Source: Acestrorhynchus altus (Eukaryota; Chordata; Actinopteri; Characiformes; Acestrorhynchidae). From it: a stretch of DNA of 64,000 bases. How positions within the stretch are numbered: the first letter of the stretch is position 1; the number at the start of each line of letters is the position of its first letter. The notes under the pieces are model-generated. The model was not told where the DNA came from. It made no database searches and saw only the letters and a program-made list of their open reading frames with translations. Where the stretch lies: contig CM067506.1 in assembly GCA_034509495.1 (NCBI GenBank), positions 15,260,528 to 15,324,527 of the forward strand, written 5' to 3'. Made by a program: the position numbers and the translations under genes. Positions 49,379 through 59,177 of this stretch are shown here, in pieces.

Positions 49379-50401
49379 ATGGTGAAGACGAAAGAGCTGT
49401 CGGAGGACACCAGAAACCGAATTGTAGACCTGCACCAGGCTGGGAAGACTGAATCTGCAATAGGCAAGCAGCTTGGTGTGAAGAAATCTACTGTGGGAGC
49501 AATAATTAGAAAATGGAAGACCTACAAGACCACTACTAATCTCCCTCGATCTGGGGCTCCACGCAAGATCTCAGCCCGTGGGGTCAAAATGATCACAAGA
49601 ACGGTGAGGAAAAATCCCAGAACCACAAGGGGGGATCTAGTGAATGACCTGCAGAAAGCTGGGACCAACGTTACAAAGGCTACCATCAGCAACACACTAC
49701 GACGCCAGGGACTCAGATCTTGCAGTGCCAGACGTGTCCCCCTGCTTAAGCCAGTCCATATCCAGGCACGTCTGAAGTTTGCTAGAGAGCATTTGGATGT
49801 TCCAGAAGAGTATTGGGAGAATGTCATATGGTCAGATGAAACCAAAGTAGAACTATTTGGTAAAAACACAACTCGTCGTGTTTGGAGGACAGTGAATGCG
49901 GAGTTGCATCCAAAGAACACCATACCAACTGTGAAGCATGGGGGTGGCAACATCATGCTTTGGGGCTGTTTCTCTGCAAAGGGACCAGGACGACTGGTCC
50001 GTGTACATGAAAGAATGAATGGGGCCATGTATTGTGAGATTTTGGGTGCAAACCTCCTTCCATCAGCAAGGGCAATGAAGCTGAAACGTGGCTGGGTCTT
50101 TCAGCATGACAATGATCCCAAGCACACTGCCAGGGCAACAAAGGAGTGGCTTCGTAAGAAACATTTCAAAGTCCTGGAGTGGCCTAGTCAGTCTCCCGAT
50201 CTCAACCCCATCGAAAACCTTTGGAGGGAGTTAAAAGTCCGTGTTGCCCGCCGACAGCCCCAAAACATCACTGCTCTAGAGGAGATCTGCATGGAGGAAT
50301 GGGCCAACATACCAGCAACAGTGTGTGCCAACCTTGTGAAGACTTACAGAAAACGTTTGGCCTCTGTCATTGCCAACAGAGGATATACAACAAAGTATTG
50401 A
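49379..50401 (+). CDS. Tc1/mariner transposase (DD34E), intact
   Basis: Cut-and-paste transposase of 340 residues that would act in the nucleus on the element's own inverted repeats. Residues 1-113 form a paired-like DNA-binding region: a first helix-turn-helix around 12-46, a GRPR-like linker at 57-62 (RSGAPR) and a second helix-turn-helix around 63-113. The catalytic domain carries D153 (WSDET), a glycine-rich KHGGGNIMLWGC box at 187-197, D244 (FQHDNDPKHT) and E279 (SPDLNPIENLW). There are 34 residues between the second Asp and the Glu, so this is DD34E; length and triad positions match those I know for Sleeping Beauty. The start follows a TATA-like box by about 44 bp, and the stop TGA is at 50399-50401. 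No frameshift or internal stop is present. Activity itself cannot be read from sequence. Confidence 0.97.
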   Translation: MVKTKELSEDTRNRIVDLHQAGKTESAIGKQLGVKKSTVGAIIRKWKTYKTTTNLPRSGAPRKISARGVKMITRTVRKNPRTTRGDLVNDLQKAGTNVTKATISNTLRRQGLRSCSARRVPLLKPVHIQARLKFAREHLDVPEEYWENVIWSDETKVELFGKNTTRRVWRTVNAELHPKNTIPTVKHGGGNIMLWGCFSAKGPGRLVRVHERMNGAMYCEILGANLLPSARAMKLKRGWVFQHDNDPKHTARATKEWLRKKHFKVLEWPSQSPDLNPIENLWRELKVRVARRQPQNITALEEICMEEWANIPATVCANLVKTYRKRLASVIANRGYTTKY

Positions 50402-50417
50402 GATGAACTTTTGTTAT

Positions 50418-50617
50418 TGACCAAATACTTATTTTCCACCATTATTTGCAAATAAATTCTTTAAAAGTCAGACAAAATTATTTTCTCAATTTTTTTTTCA
50501 CATTTTGTCTCTCATAGTTGAGGTCTACCTATGATGTCAATTACAGGCCTCTCTCATCTTTTTAAGTGGGAGAACTTGCACAATTGGTGACTGACTAAAT
50601 ACTTATTTTCCCCACTG
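50418..50617 (-). repeat. Right inverted repeat with two direct repeats
   Basis: Reverse complement of the left repeat over 200 bp with no difference seen. The inner direct repeat is at 50418-50439 and the outer at 50592-50613. An AATAAA at 50451-50456, soon after the transposase stop, could serve as a polyadenylation signal. Confidence 0.95.
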
Positions 50618-50704
50618 TATATATTAGGTTCATTTGTTCAATGTTGGCCCACAACTTCAAGTTTTAAATTTTGACCCACTGTATATTTGAGTTTGACACC
50701 CCTG
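50618..50704 (+). mobile_element. hAT remnant, 3' end beyond the Tc1 insertion
   Basis: The sequence right of the Tc1 ends in TTTGAGTTTGACACCCCTG at 50704, the typical right terminus of these hAT elements (reverse complement begins CAGGGGTGTCAAACTC). Most of the transposase gene is missing between the two hAT parts, so the host element was already an internal deletion derivative. Confidence 0.6.
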
Positions 50705-51269
50705 TTTTACAGTCTCAACACTGTTTTTGATACTTTTCTCTTTACTCTGATTTTATACATTTTCCATGCACAGATCAGCCTTAATATTAATATCACTGTC
50801 AGGTGAACTGCATAACATTTGTCAAGGTGTGGGATATATTATGCAGCATGTGAAGAATCACCTCTTGAAAGTAATAGGGAAGAAAGGAATAGGCAAGTGT
50901 AAGGATCTGAGCCACTATGACAAGAATCATATTGAGTCAGAGCCTCAAGATCAAGCAGGTGTCCCTGGTATGCAGTGGTCCAGTGAAGGACAAGTAATGA
51001 ACTGGCAACAGGGTCATTAGTGAGACCCCAACTCACGTGGTCTAAAACATGACCAAAATGACCTGCTACTAACATTTCGGTGTCAAATACCACATGATAC
51101 ATAGAGGTCTTGTGGAGTGCATGCCTCGATGGGTCAGATCTGTTTAAGGGGGACCTACACAATATTAGACAGCTGGTGTTAATGTTAATGTGAGTGGTAT
51201 ATGGTTTATAATTGATCACTGAATATTTTATTAGGGGAACCAATTATGAAACTCCCCTGACTCAACTCA

Positions 51270-52120
51270 TGATGTGACAGTAGTGCCATCCATAAAATCA
51301 TGTACCTGCTGGACAGAAGCTTCAAGCAATGTTCATGTCAACCATTAGACTGGAGAAAATGTATGACATTATTGCTTCTGTCAGACTGGCTGACGTGAGT
51401 ATTTCCAAAACTGCTGATTTGGAATTTTCCTAAACAACAAATCTAGAATGGTATAATAAAGATAAAACATCCAGAGTGGAGGTTCTACTGACAGAAAATG
51501 GCCAGACTGGTTCAAGCTGAGTAAAAAGTTGCAGAAATGTGGAGAACCACACTGTACACTCTAAAAAGTTCCTTGAGGAACTTTTGCATCTTACTCAATT
51601 TGAAACTGTGGAGGAACCTCGTAAAGTGTTTCAAGGAACCTTCAAAATAAGGACAAGGGTTTAAAGCAATCTAAGAGTTTCAAATTAAAGAACCTCTAAA
51701 GGTTCCTTGAGGATCTAAAGTATACAATTGTGGTGGGCAGAAAAGCATCTTAAAATGCACAAAACATCAAGCCTTGAGATGGATGTGCTACAACAGCAGA
51801 AGACCAAGTGAAGTTCCACTTCCATTTCCACTGCCAGAGCAGAACATAAAGCTGAGGCTGCAATCTACACAGGGTCACCAAAACTAGAAAAATGTAGCCA
51901 GGGCTGATGAATTGCTGCTGAAGTAATTCAGTACCAGTATGGCTTGTGTCAACAATCCAGGCTGGTGGAGGTAGTGTAATGGTGTGGGGTTTTCTTGGCA
52001 CATTTTGGGCCCATAAATCAACATCCATCACTATAATATCATAGTGTATGTGAGCGTTTTTGCAGACTGTGCCATCCTGAGGAGCACTGGTCATTAATAT
52101 AGAGTACATGCCATTTGAGA
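51270..52120 (+). pseudogene. Zebrafish-type Tc1 transposase relic with a nested insert
   Basis: ATGGCCAGACTGGTTCAAGC, GCTACAACAGCAGAAGACC, AGGCTGGTGGAGGTAGTG and TTTTCTTGGCACATTTTGGG follow the order of a Tc1 transposase gene. Frames are broken repeatedly. About 180 bp of unrelated palindrome-like sequence interrupts it at 51560-51740. Confidence 0.6.
51560..51740. repeat. Small palindromic repeat nested in the Tc1 relic
   Basis: Contains AGTTCCTTGAGGAACTTTTG near the left and AGGTTCCTTGAGGATC near the right. The first is itself self-complementary (AGTTCCT...AGGAACT). Similar words occur at 12905-12985. Confidence 0.45.
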
Positions 52121-52399
52121 AAGCAGTGCAATGATCAATGATGTGCTACCTCATTACTATGTCACACATTTTGCATGTAATGGGTTATTTTTACATACCA
52201 ACAAGGACATAAATGCCATTAAAGCCAAAGATGTAATGAAGGAAATCGGCATTCCTTTTTAGTCACATCAAGCTGACAGCGATTCTTCAAACATGTCTAT
52301 AGAACGCACCACCATTTCTAAATAAAAATGGGATAAATGTACAGTGGCCAGCACTGATCATCAGTTTATTGTCACACATCACATGTCACACATTCAGAA

Positions 52400-52760
52400 G
52401 GCATCATTGTGTCGGTTGCCATTTTGTGATCACCTTTGAACTGTACTATCTTACATTCCTGTAACCACTGGCCCTACCAGTGTGCAATTCAAGCAAGACA
52501 ATGCTTGTCCACATTCTGCTGCCTTATCAAGAGCTTTGCTTGAAGACAGACATTTTACCATGTACAGTCACGCTGTCAGACATATCGCCAATTGAAAACA
52601 TGCTATTGGACGCTATATAGAATGCTATTGGATGCACTATCAACACTCCACCCCTTCTGCAAAATCTGCAGGAAATGAATGAGGATTTTACATACATAGG
52701 ATGCTACATAGGATGGATTATTCACTGGACACCATTAGGAACCTCCACAACACCATGCCA
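52400..52760 (+). pseudogene. Tc1/mariner-type transposase relic, C-terminal half
   Basis: In broken frames the sequence reads FKQDNACPHSAALS and then LSDISPIEN, equivalents of the second Asp and Glu motifs (QQDNA..H, SPDLSPIEN). This is a different family from the copy at 51270. Non-functional. Confidence 0.5.
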
Positions 52761-53189
52761 AGACATCTGGCATGTTGTGTTTTACCCGATGCCATTCTGA
52801 GATACACTACTTCTGTATGTGTAGCTCAGTATATATTGCCCGTATCAGTCTACATTTTTTATAACGTATTATTCCTGGCAACCTTTATATTCCTTCCCGA
52901 AAGCTTTGCAATCCGACACTTCCTCCTGGGTGCAACTGTTTTTTTTTGATGATGAGTGTATTATGGTAATAATTACTTATAGTAATACTGATATGCAGCC
53001 TGTACCTCTGTGTTTCATCTCTCCAATGGTGGTTGTTATTGCAGACATGTAAGCAAAGAGATACTGAGCATTCCTTTTCAGCTCACTGTGGGTTTCAATT
53101 ATGGCAAAGGCCATTCCGCTGCATGTAAATTCTGAGATATGAATGCTCAGCTTTATCCTCTTGCTCCCTCTGATCACTATATCAGAACG

Positions 53190-53420
53190 CTGGTCACAGT
53201 GACATGGCTGCTTTCATCAGGGGTCGGTCCTCCTCCAACGGGTGAGCATCGGGATCGTTTCCCTGTCGTGCTGCGCATCCTCCAGCCTCCTCATGTTACA
53301 TTTTAATTCCCTTTGCACTCCTATCTGATAACTTCAAATTAAAGTCTAGCATCTTCCCTCTTATTGAAGCTATTGAAGTGGTTTCTCGTTGTCCAGAATT
53401 GTCCAGTCTCTCTCTTATTT
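53190..53420. promoter_or_regulatory. Candidate regulatory island
   Basis: GCATCGGGATCGTTTCCCTG, CATTTTAATTCCCTTTGCAC and ATCTGATAACTTCAAATTAA; no repeat similarity seen. Confidence 0.22.
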
Positions 53421-53792
53421 TCAGATATTTTCACTCTTTTTTTTGTCTAGTTTGTTTGGATGAAATGAACATGTGTGAGATTCTGAGATTGCTCATTGAG
53501 GGCGCGTGAATGATAGGCCTGGGTGGCCTGTGGTTTCTGCTGTTCGCTGGTTCTTTGAGGGAACGTGTTCTATGAGACAGACCCTGCATACAGAAAGTAG
53601 AAGGTCATATCAAGATTTAAAGACTTGTCATTTATGTATGAAAATGGGTTGGCAAAAGGTCACCAGCTTGCTGTTGAACAGAAATTATTAGCTTGATGTC
53701 TGTATGCAGTGTTTGTCTATTAGAATATGGAGGAATGTGGAAGACATTCAAGTACATTTAACAATGTATTTTCAGTCAACGTTCAATCAGGG

Positions 53793-54165
53793 TTTCTTCT
53801 GAAATATTGGGTAATAAGAAAAGTTCATCTTGCTTTTGTTGAAGTAACTGTCTCACCTTACCTCGTCCACAATTTCACCACTCATCCCAAAGGTAGCAGA
53901 TTGATCTCCATCACTCCAGAGAACACAGTCTGCTCAACACTCCACAGCTCAGTGCTGAGGGGGATTTATTCCCCTCTATACGCCTCTATCTGGTATGATG
54001 CCAAGTCATGGTTCATGTTTATCGGTTCTAGAGATTCATATTGCTTCTATACAAGGACTACACACAATGTGTACGCAATAGTGCATCTGTGTCCGCAATG
54101 AGTGTAATTACAATTAGCTGAATGCATTAATCAGAAGGTGTCCACAAATATGTGGACATGTAATT
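53793..54165 (+). mobile_element. 430-bp MITE, opposite orientation
   Basis: GCTTTTGTTGAAGTAACTGT, CCATCACTCCAGAGAACACA, CTCCACAGCTCAGTGCTGAG and CACAAATATGTGGACATGTA follow the reverse order of the copies at 15382 and 41225. Confidence 0.6.
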
Positions 54166-55499
54166 CAGTTTTTCCTCATTTTGATTGCCTCTAAAATGTG
54201 AAGGAGGAATGTGCTATGATTGAAACTACATTAGGAAAACCAATATAGTGAGCTAAATTAAGAGCCTTAACAGATTTGAAGTCCACAGCTAGGCTACAAA
54301 CACTCCAACAAAACAAAAATACAATTTAACTTACTAAAGAAATCAAGTTGAAAAACGACATTTTCCATACATCCCAGTTTAAAAATTAATTATCTGAAAA
54401 TTATCAGTTGGAGTAATTTTTTTGTGACCAACTTTGTCTTTTTTAGATTAGCAGTGGAGCTATGAGGCTAATAATGCTAACAAACACTAGAAATCATTAA
54501 TCGCAAAACTCCAATTTACACTCACAGGCACATAAAGCTCCTTATAACAGTTATGCATATTTGTCAATAAGGTTAAGAGCACAGTATGACTTTCACAAAA
54601 TGAACAATCAATGACTTTAATCATAAATGCAGGTTTACAAAACCGCACGGTCATATCTTTATGGAAAAGACATATTATTTACTTGTATTTCTTGTTTCTT
54701 CATTCTTCTAAAGAACTATAGAAGCACAAAGTTGGAAAGAGGAGCTAATAAACAAAATAGAGGTCTGTGTGTATATTTGAAGGAGTAAAAGTGAGGCATT
54801 CAACCCAAGAACACTGTAATAACTGTTATACATGGTGGTTGGAGCATCATGCTCATCATGCTTTGCAGACAGTAGAACTGATAACTCTATTTTCTTTCCA
54901 TGAGTGATGATGTGCACTCATTCTGGACCAGAAAAAAAGTCCAAGGTTGCCATGAAATTCACATTCACGCAAATCTCTGACCATATCTGTGAGTGGAAGT
55001 CTCAAAATACAATCAGGGTGTCCAAGGGATGTGATTTGTGCTCTCCTCCAATATCGTTGAGGTGTTTCACAATGCTGAACTTCAGCAATCATAATGAACT
55101 GACAGTTCAAAATTCAAAACACAAAACTTTGGTCATTCAAAGTATTATACTGATACATTAATATTTGACTACAGATCAGAACACAACAGCTGAATATAAG
55201 TGAACATAATCCTTGTAATTTTTTGTTTGTTTGTTTGTTTTCCAAATAGGTTTTAGGTCGAGGTTGTACTTGTATTTGGAGTTACAGTGTGAAAATTTGG
55301 CCACCATGTGAAAACTGTGCCCTAATTACTGGAATGACTGTAAAATGTGTGAAGGTGGTATTTTCTAACATGGCCCCTCACTAATTCACATGCACTTACC
55401 CACACTATCCAAACAGTTACATTTTGCGCCCCATTTGAACAAAAGTCTGGTGAGCCCTGGTCAAAACTCATCAAGAGATTATAATTCCTCTCCAGCTGT
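54166..55499. other. No gene seen; possible Tc1 trace
   Basis: TTATACATGGTGGTTGGAGC followed by ATCATGCTCATCATGC (54828-54860) faintly resembles the glycine-rich box region of Tc1 genes. The rest is AT-rich. Confidence 0.35.
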
Positions 55500-55855
55500 G
55501 CAATCATCATTGAAAGGTGTTGGGCATAATTTGGGTGGATTAGGAGATTAGCAGACTATTGTCATGGCTTTTTGTGGGCTTACTGACAGGCCTTGTCTGA
55601 TCTAACCCCACTGATGAAATGCTTTGTCTCTACTGAGTGCCAGCCATTGTTCCACCCTTGGCCGGGTCGCTTTGGGGGGAAAAGCTAGCAGGGGGAGGCT
55701 TTCACATTTGCACAGCATATTTTCTGATTTACTCAGTGTTGTATTATTTCATTAATTTGTCTCAGCTAATGCACGGGGATTTAACCCCCCGTCAGAGCAA
55801 GAGAATTATTCTGTCAGGAGAATGGAGGGGAGAGTTTTTTTCCTCCTTTTTTTCA
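55500..55855. promoter_or_regulatory. Strongest candidate regulatory island
   Basis: About 350 bp of complex, non-repetitive DNA: GGTGGATTAGGAGATTAGC (two OTX-like GATTA words), TTACTGACAGGCC, GCCAGCCATTGTTCC (SOX-like), TTTCATTAATTTGTCTCAGC and GCACGGGGATTTAACCCCCC. It is bounded by a CA array. This is how vertebrate developmental enhancers look, but conservation must be tested. Confidence 0.33.
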
Positions 55856-55863
55856 TTAATGGG

Positions 55864-55877
55864 CACACACACACACA

Positions 55878-55944
<67 letters not shown>
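55864..55944. repeat. (CA)n microsatellite
   Basis: CA array with one ATACAC break, immediately after a candidate regulatory island. Confidence 0.97.
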
Positions 55945-55947
<3 letters not shown>

Positions 55948-56651
55948 GATGTATCAATGCTGTAATACTTGCAGCTGTATTGCACACCTGTTCTGAACTC
56001 CAGGTTTGGCCACAATTAAACACCTTCACTACATCACAGAGCTATCTCAATAGGATTATGATTCAGGACTGACTTGACTATTCCAGTTTGCTTTGGTTGT
56101 CCTTTTTTATCCTCAGACAAACTTCTCACTTTCTTCAGGTTGACATACTTACCCTAATCTCTCAGGTAACCTATTTATAAGGCATAGGGTAAATATAGGG
56201 TTTGGCAATAGAACACAACATTACTTTTCAATATATGACAATATGCCTTTCTGGGTATATCATGGACAAATACATGCTGCATGTTTCATTACAAACAGAG
56301 CATCATTTGCTGCTTAACTGGAGTTAATGTAGTGCAGTGTGAAATACAAATGTTGATATGATGAGACAGCAAACAATCTATTCACCTTGCCAACAAACAG
56401 AGGCTAAAATGATGAAGCAGACAGAGGGAAAATACTATTAAAGCATCCAAGGAAGTGTAGTTGGGTACAGTGCTACATTAGAGTTCAAAGGTTCTTCTGC
56501 TTTCTTCTGATCACTATGATCAAGAGAATCATAACTCCTCACACGACTCTTAGACTCAACTGCAATGTGGGGAGTCTCAACAAGTGACACCACATTAGTG
56601 TCGCTATGTACATACACTCTGCAAAAAGACTAAATTATTACAATTTCATTT

Positions 56652-56774
<123 letters not shown>

Positions 56775-56936
56775 CCTCCTTGAACTGCCACCTTACCGTG
56801 GTGGAGGGGTTTGAGTGCCAGAATGATCCGAGGAGCTATGTTGCCCGGGGGTTAAATTTTCACCCCCTGTCAGGGTCTCCCATGGCAAACAGGTCCAAGG
56901 TGACGGGCCCGACCAAGAGCAGTTCAAAAAATCCCA

Positions 56937-59177
56937 ATGAAACACCAGAAAAAAGGCCCCGCAACGTCGCCCGGTACGGCGCAACCGGGGCCCCACCCTG
57001 GAGCCAGGCCTGGGGTCAGGGCTCGGGAGCGAGCGCCTGGTGGCCGGGTCTTTGCCCATGGGGCCCGGCCGGGCCCAGCCCGAAGAGGCAACGTGGGCCA
57101 TTCCTCCTGTGGGCCCACCACCCACAGAGGAAACCATTGGGGTCGGGTGCTTTGTGGATTGTGTGGCGGTCGAGGGCGGGGTCCTCGGCGGCCCGATCCC
57201 TGGACACAGCGGCTAGCTGTTGGGACGTGGAACGTCACCTCGCTGGGGGGGAAGGAGAATGAGCTTGTGCGGGAGGTCGAGAGGTACCGGCTAGAGATAG
57301 TCGGGCTCACTTCCATGCACAGCTTGGGCTCTGGAACCCAACTCCTCGAGAAGGGTTGGACACTCCACTACTCTGGAGTTGCCCAGGGGGAGAGACGCCG
57401 GGCTGGTGTGGGCTTGCTTATAGCTCCCCATCTCAGCCATCTCGTGTTGGAGTTTACCCCAGTGAACGAGAGGGTCGCCTCTCTGCGCCTTCGGGTAGGA
57501 GTGAGGACTCTGACTGTAGTTTGTGCCTACGGGCCGAACGGCAGTGCAGAGTACCAGACCTTCTTGGGGTCCTTGGGGGGGGTACTGGAAAGTGCCCCAA
57601 CTGGGGATGCCGTTGTTCTGCTGGGGGACTTCAACGCCCACGTGGGCGACGACAGTGATACCTGGAGAGGGGTGATTGGGAGGAACGGCCTCCCCGATCA
57701 GAACCCGAGCGGAGTTCTGTTGTTGGACTTCTGCACCAGTTACAGATTGTCCATAACGAACACCATGTTCGAGCATAGGGGCGTCCATAAGTGCACATGG
57801 CACCAGGACGCCCTAGGCCGGAGATCAATGATAGACTTTGTTATTGTCTCATCTGAGCTCCAGCCCTATGTCTTGGACACTCGGGTGAAGAGAGGGGCAG
57901 AGTTGTCAACCGATCACTACCTGGTGGTGAGTTGGATCCACTGGCGGAGGGGCAGGCAGGAGAGACCTGGCAGGCCGAAACGTATCCTGCGGGTCTGCTG
58001 GGAACGTCTGGCTGAGCCCCCTGTCAGGGAAACTTTCAACTCCCACCTCCGGGAGAGCTTCTCACAGCTACCTGGGGAGGCGGGGGACATTGAGTCTGAG
58101 TGGACCAGGTTCTCAACCTCCATTGTTGACGCGGCCGTCCGGAGCTGCGGGCGCAAGGTCACTGGTGCCTGCCGTGGCGGCAATCCCCGAACCCGGTGGT
58201 GGACACCGGAAGTAAGGGATGCCGTCAAGCTGAAGAAGATGACCTATCGGGCCATGTTGGCCTCTGGGTCTTCCGACGCAGCCGACAGGTACCGAGAGGC
58301 TAAGCGTGCTGCTGCTAGGGCGGTCAAGGAGGCAAAAACCAGGAGCTGGGAGGAGTTCGGGGAGGCCCTGGAGAAGGACTATCGGTCGGCCCCGAAGCGA
58401 TTCTGGCAAACCGTCCGGCGCCTCAGGAGGGGGAAGCAGTACCCTGCCGACACTGTTTACAGTGCGGGCGGGGAGCTGCTGACCTCGTCCGGGGATATCG
58501 TTGGGCGGTGGAAGGAATACTTCGAGGACCTCCTTAACCCCACCATCACGTCTTCTAATGTAGAAGGTGAGGCTGAGGACTCTGAGGAGGACTCGCCCAT
58601 CACCCGGGCGGAAGTCACTGAGGTGGTCTGTAAGCTCCTCAGTGGTGGGGCTCCGGGGGTGGATGAGATCCGCCCAGAGTATCTCAAGTCTCTAGATGCT
58701 GTTGGGCTGTCCTGGCTGACGCGCCTCTGCAGCATCGCGTGGCGGACGGGGACAGTGCCCCTGGAGTGGCAAACCGGGGTGGTGGTTCCCCTGTTTAAAA
58801 AGGGGGACCGGAGAGTGTGTTCCAATTATAGGGGGATCACTCTTCTCAGCCTCCCCGGGAAAGTCTACGCCAGGGTACTGGAGAGACGAATTCGGCCGTT
58901 AGTCGAACCTCGGATTCAGGAGGAACAATGCGGTTTTCGTCCTGGCCGCGGAACACTGGACCAGCTCTATACCCTCCGGAGGGTGCTTGAGGGTTCATGG
59001 GAGTTTGCCCAACCAGTCCACATGTGTTTTGTGGATTTGGAGAAGGCATTCGACCGTGTCCCTCGGGGTACTCTGTGGGGGGGTGCTCCGGGAATATGGG
59101 GTCCGGGGCCCTCTGTTAAGGGCTGTCAGGTCCTTGTACGACCGGAGCAGGAGCCTGGTGCGCATTGCCGGCAGTAA
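56937..59177 (+). CDS. Rex3 endonuclease and first half of reverse transcriptase (frameshifted)
   Basis: The first stretch of the single Rex3 ORF. An in-frame stop at 56901 precedes it, and the first ATG is 56937. Residues 1-92 are a basic, low-complexity leader. Residues about 93-334 are an AP-endonuclease-like domain: WNVTSL (N99), AYGPN (Y198), LLGDFNAH (D231, N233), SMIDFV (D300) and STDHYLV (D326, H327). Residues about 340-700 lead into the reverse transcriptase, with VVVPLFKKGDRRVCSNYRGI, EQCGFRPGRGTLDQ and VDLEKAFDRVPR (first catalytic Asp). The sequence leaves the true frame at a G7 run (59077-59083) where relatives would have six; the last ~30 codons are out-of-frame. Only this one indel separates it from the downstream half. 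Confidence 0.92.
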   Translation: MKHQKKGPATSPGTAQPGPHPGARPGVRARERAPGGRVFAHGARPGPARRGNVGHSSCGPTTHRGNHWGRVLCGLCGGRGRGPRRPDPWTQRLAVGTWNVTSLGGKENELVREVERYRLEIVGLTSMHSLGSGTQLLEKGWTLHYSGVAQGERRRAGVGLLIAPHLSHLVLEFTPVNERVASLRLRVGVRTLTVVCAYGPNGSAEYQTFLGSLGGVLESAPTGDAVVLLGDFNAHVGDDSDTWRGVIGRNGLPDQNPSGVLLLDFCTSYRLSITNTMFEHRGVHKCTWHQDALGRRSMIDFVIVSSELQPYVLDTRVKRGAELSTDHYLVVSWIHWRRGRQERPGRPKRILRVCWERLAEPPVRETFNSHLRESFSQLPGEAGDIESEWTRFSTSIVDAAVRSCGRKVTGACRGGNPRTRWWTPEVRDAVKLKKMTYRAMLASGSSDAADRYREAKRAAARAVKEAKTRSWEEFGEALEKDYRSAPKRFWQTVRRLRRGKQYPADTVYSAGGELLTSSGDIVGRWKEYFEDLLNPTITSSNVEGEAEDSEEDSPITRAEVTEVVCKLLSGGAPGVDEIRPEYLKSLDAVGLSWLTRLCSIAWRTGTVPLEWQTGVVVPLFKKGDRRVCSNYRGITLLSLPGKVYARVLERRIRPLVEPRIQEEQCGFRPGRGTLDQLYTLRRVLEGSWEFAQPVHMCFVDLEKAFDRVPRGTLWGGAPGIWGPGPSVKGCQVLVRPEQEPGAHCRQ

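Larger units (their letters stand above)
49013..50617 (+). mobile_element. Complete Tc1-like DNA transposon
   Basis: A 1605-bp Tc1/mariner element flanked by TA on both sides (49011-49012 and 50618-50619), the expected duplicated target. The left (49013-49212) and right (50418-50617) inverted repeats are each 200 bp, and I find no mismatch when one is reverse-complemented against the other. Each carries two 22-bp direct repeats, one at the outer end and one at the inner end, the IR/DR layout known from Sleeping Beauty-type elements. The interior holds one open transposase gene. Identical repeats plus an open gene mean a recent insertion. The element sits inside an older hAT element. The family name within Tc1 is not assigned. 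Confidence 0.96.

Noticed and set aside
49522..50028. 168-codon ORF on the minus strand inside the Tc1 transposase
   Set aside because: Shadow of the real gene; no domain and fully antisense to the DD34E frame.
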